Source: Tardiphaga sp.
GTDB taxonomy: Bacteria; Pseudomonadota; Alphaproteobacteria; Rhizobiales; Xanthobacteraceae
NCBI GenBank assembly: GCA_028290765.1
Contig: JAQGJF010000380.1
Span: 1 to 14,734, forward strand
Length of the DNA: 14,734 nt
Direction: 5' to 3'
Under the pieces are notes generated by a model that saw only the letters and a list, made by a program, of their open reading frames with translations, was not told where the DNA came from and ran no database searches. Shown here one piece after another: positions 14,572-14,734 of this stretch (positions within the stretch are counted from its first letter, which is position 1; the number at the start of each line of letters is the position of its first letter). The position numbers and the translations under genes were made by a program.

Positions 14572-14668
14572 ATGGGCTGCGAACTGGTTCGCAAAATGGG
14601 CTGCGAACTGGTTCGCAAAATGGGGCTGCGAACTAGTTCGCAAAATGGGCTGCGAACTAGTTCAGCCG
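14572..14668. repeat. four tandem 24/25-bp units, each containing a 16-bp palindrome
   Basis: Units at 14572-14595, 14596-14619, 14620-14644 (one extra G) and 14645-14668. Each has ATGGG(G)C, then the palindrome, then AAA. The palindrome is TGCGAACTGGTTCGCA in units 1 and 2 (14578-14593, 14602-14617), the fully symmetric TGCGAACTAGTTCGCA in unit 3 (14627-14642), and a decayed TGCGAACTAGTTCAGC in unit 4 (14651-14666). Centres are 24-25 bases apart, a little over two helical turns. The array ends about 10 bases upstream of the -35 of the promoter for the 156-residue protein. It looks like a set of dimeric-regulator binding sites (inference). Confidence 0.9.
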
Positions 14669-14734
14669 TGCAGGCCGGTCGTCGACATCCGGCTCGGACG
14701 GCGGCGCGGCGAAGGATGACGACGGTGCCGGCGA
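14657..14734 (-). CDS. possible 3' end of an upstream minus-strand gene
   Basis: One minus-strand frame is open from the window edge for 25 codons and ends at a TAG (14657-14659) that falls in the centre of the unit-4 palindrome. The peptide, SPAPSSSFAAPPSEPDVDDR..., is Pro/Ser/Ala/Asp-rich, as in many flexible C-terminal tails. Such a short open frame in GC-rich DNA can be chance, and another minus-strand frame is also open here, so this is weak. Confidence 0.3.
   Translation of the reverse strand, partial: SPAPSSSFAAPPSEPDVDDRPARLN

Noticed and set aside
14482..14643. N-terminal extension of the 156-residue protein with HFANQFAA peptide repeats
   Set aside because: It would translate through the promoter and the array, lacks a ribosome-binding site, and the 25-bp unit breaks the repeat frame. 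AAGGAG supports the start at 14481.
14578..14666. SOS (LexA) boxes
   Set aside because: The alphaproteobacterial LexA site is a direct repeat GTTC-N7-GTTC. Here GAAC and GTTC face each other with a 2-base centre and same-strand GTTC words are 24-25 bases apart.
14572..14668. CRISPR array
   Set aside because: Only four units, no unique spacers of 30 or so bases (repeats are directly tandem), and no cas genes.

Overview
The window is GC-rich, densely coded DNA that reads as the chromosome of an alphaproteobacterium of the Bradyrhizobium/Rhodopseudomonas type. Three things point there: the gene order ketoacyl synthase - zinc-binding dehydrogenase - LpxXL acyltransferase, which is the end of the rhizobial very-long-chain fatty acid (VLCFA) lipid A cluster; tandem kup genes typical of that group; and short palindromic intergenic repeats that I recall as abundant in Bradyrhizobium genomes (recalled, not searched).

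Layout. 1-2606 (+): 3' part of a FabF-type synthase, a medium-chain dehydrogenase (adh2XL-like) and lpxXL, whose start overlaps the dehydrogenase stop by one base. A REP-like double palindrome (2678-2745) separates this operon from a convergent minus-strand group. 2752-5485 (-): rhodanese-domain protein, class I/II aminotransferase and PotF-type periplasmic polyamine-binding protein, with a palindromic repeat filling the gap before potF. 5605-9586 (-): two adjacent Kup potassium transporters. 9870-11500 (-): motA-motB flagellar stator genes. 11761-12186 (+): a small lipoprotein of the Inh/Omp19 protease-inhibitor family, followed by the second copy of the 54-bp repeat and a hairpin. 12299-13888 (-): an RraA-like aldolase-family protein and a short-chain dehydrogenase. 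14011-14481 (-): an unrecognised 156-residue protein.

Most genes are ordinary core or niche functions: outer-membrane lipid A, K+ uptake, motility, polyamine binding. The least explained signal is at the right edge. Four tandem 24/25-bp units, each built on a 16-bp palindrome (TGCGAACTAGTTCGCA or a one-base variant), stop about 10 bp upstream of a good sigma70-like promoter (-35 TTGGAG, 17-bp spacer, -10 TATAGT). That promoter faces the unrecognised gene, which has its own AAGGAG ribosome-binding site. The arrangement looks like a multi-site regulator-binding array. Secondary items are a modular repeat (constant palindrome plus a changing second hairpin), an LpxXL-cluster dehydrogenase that keeps the structural zinc cysteines but lacks catalytic zinc ligands, a near-CtrA box upstream of motA, and a GntR-type operator-like site upstream of the second kup.

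No rRNA, tRNA, insertion sequence, CRISPR array or phage gene was seen. The very long open frames antisense to potF/aminotransferase and to kup are shadows produced by high GC content.
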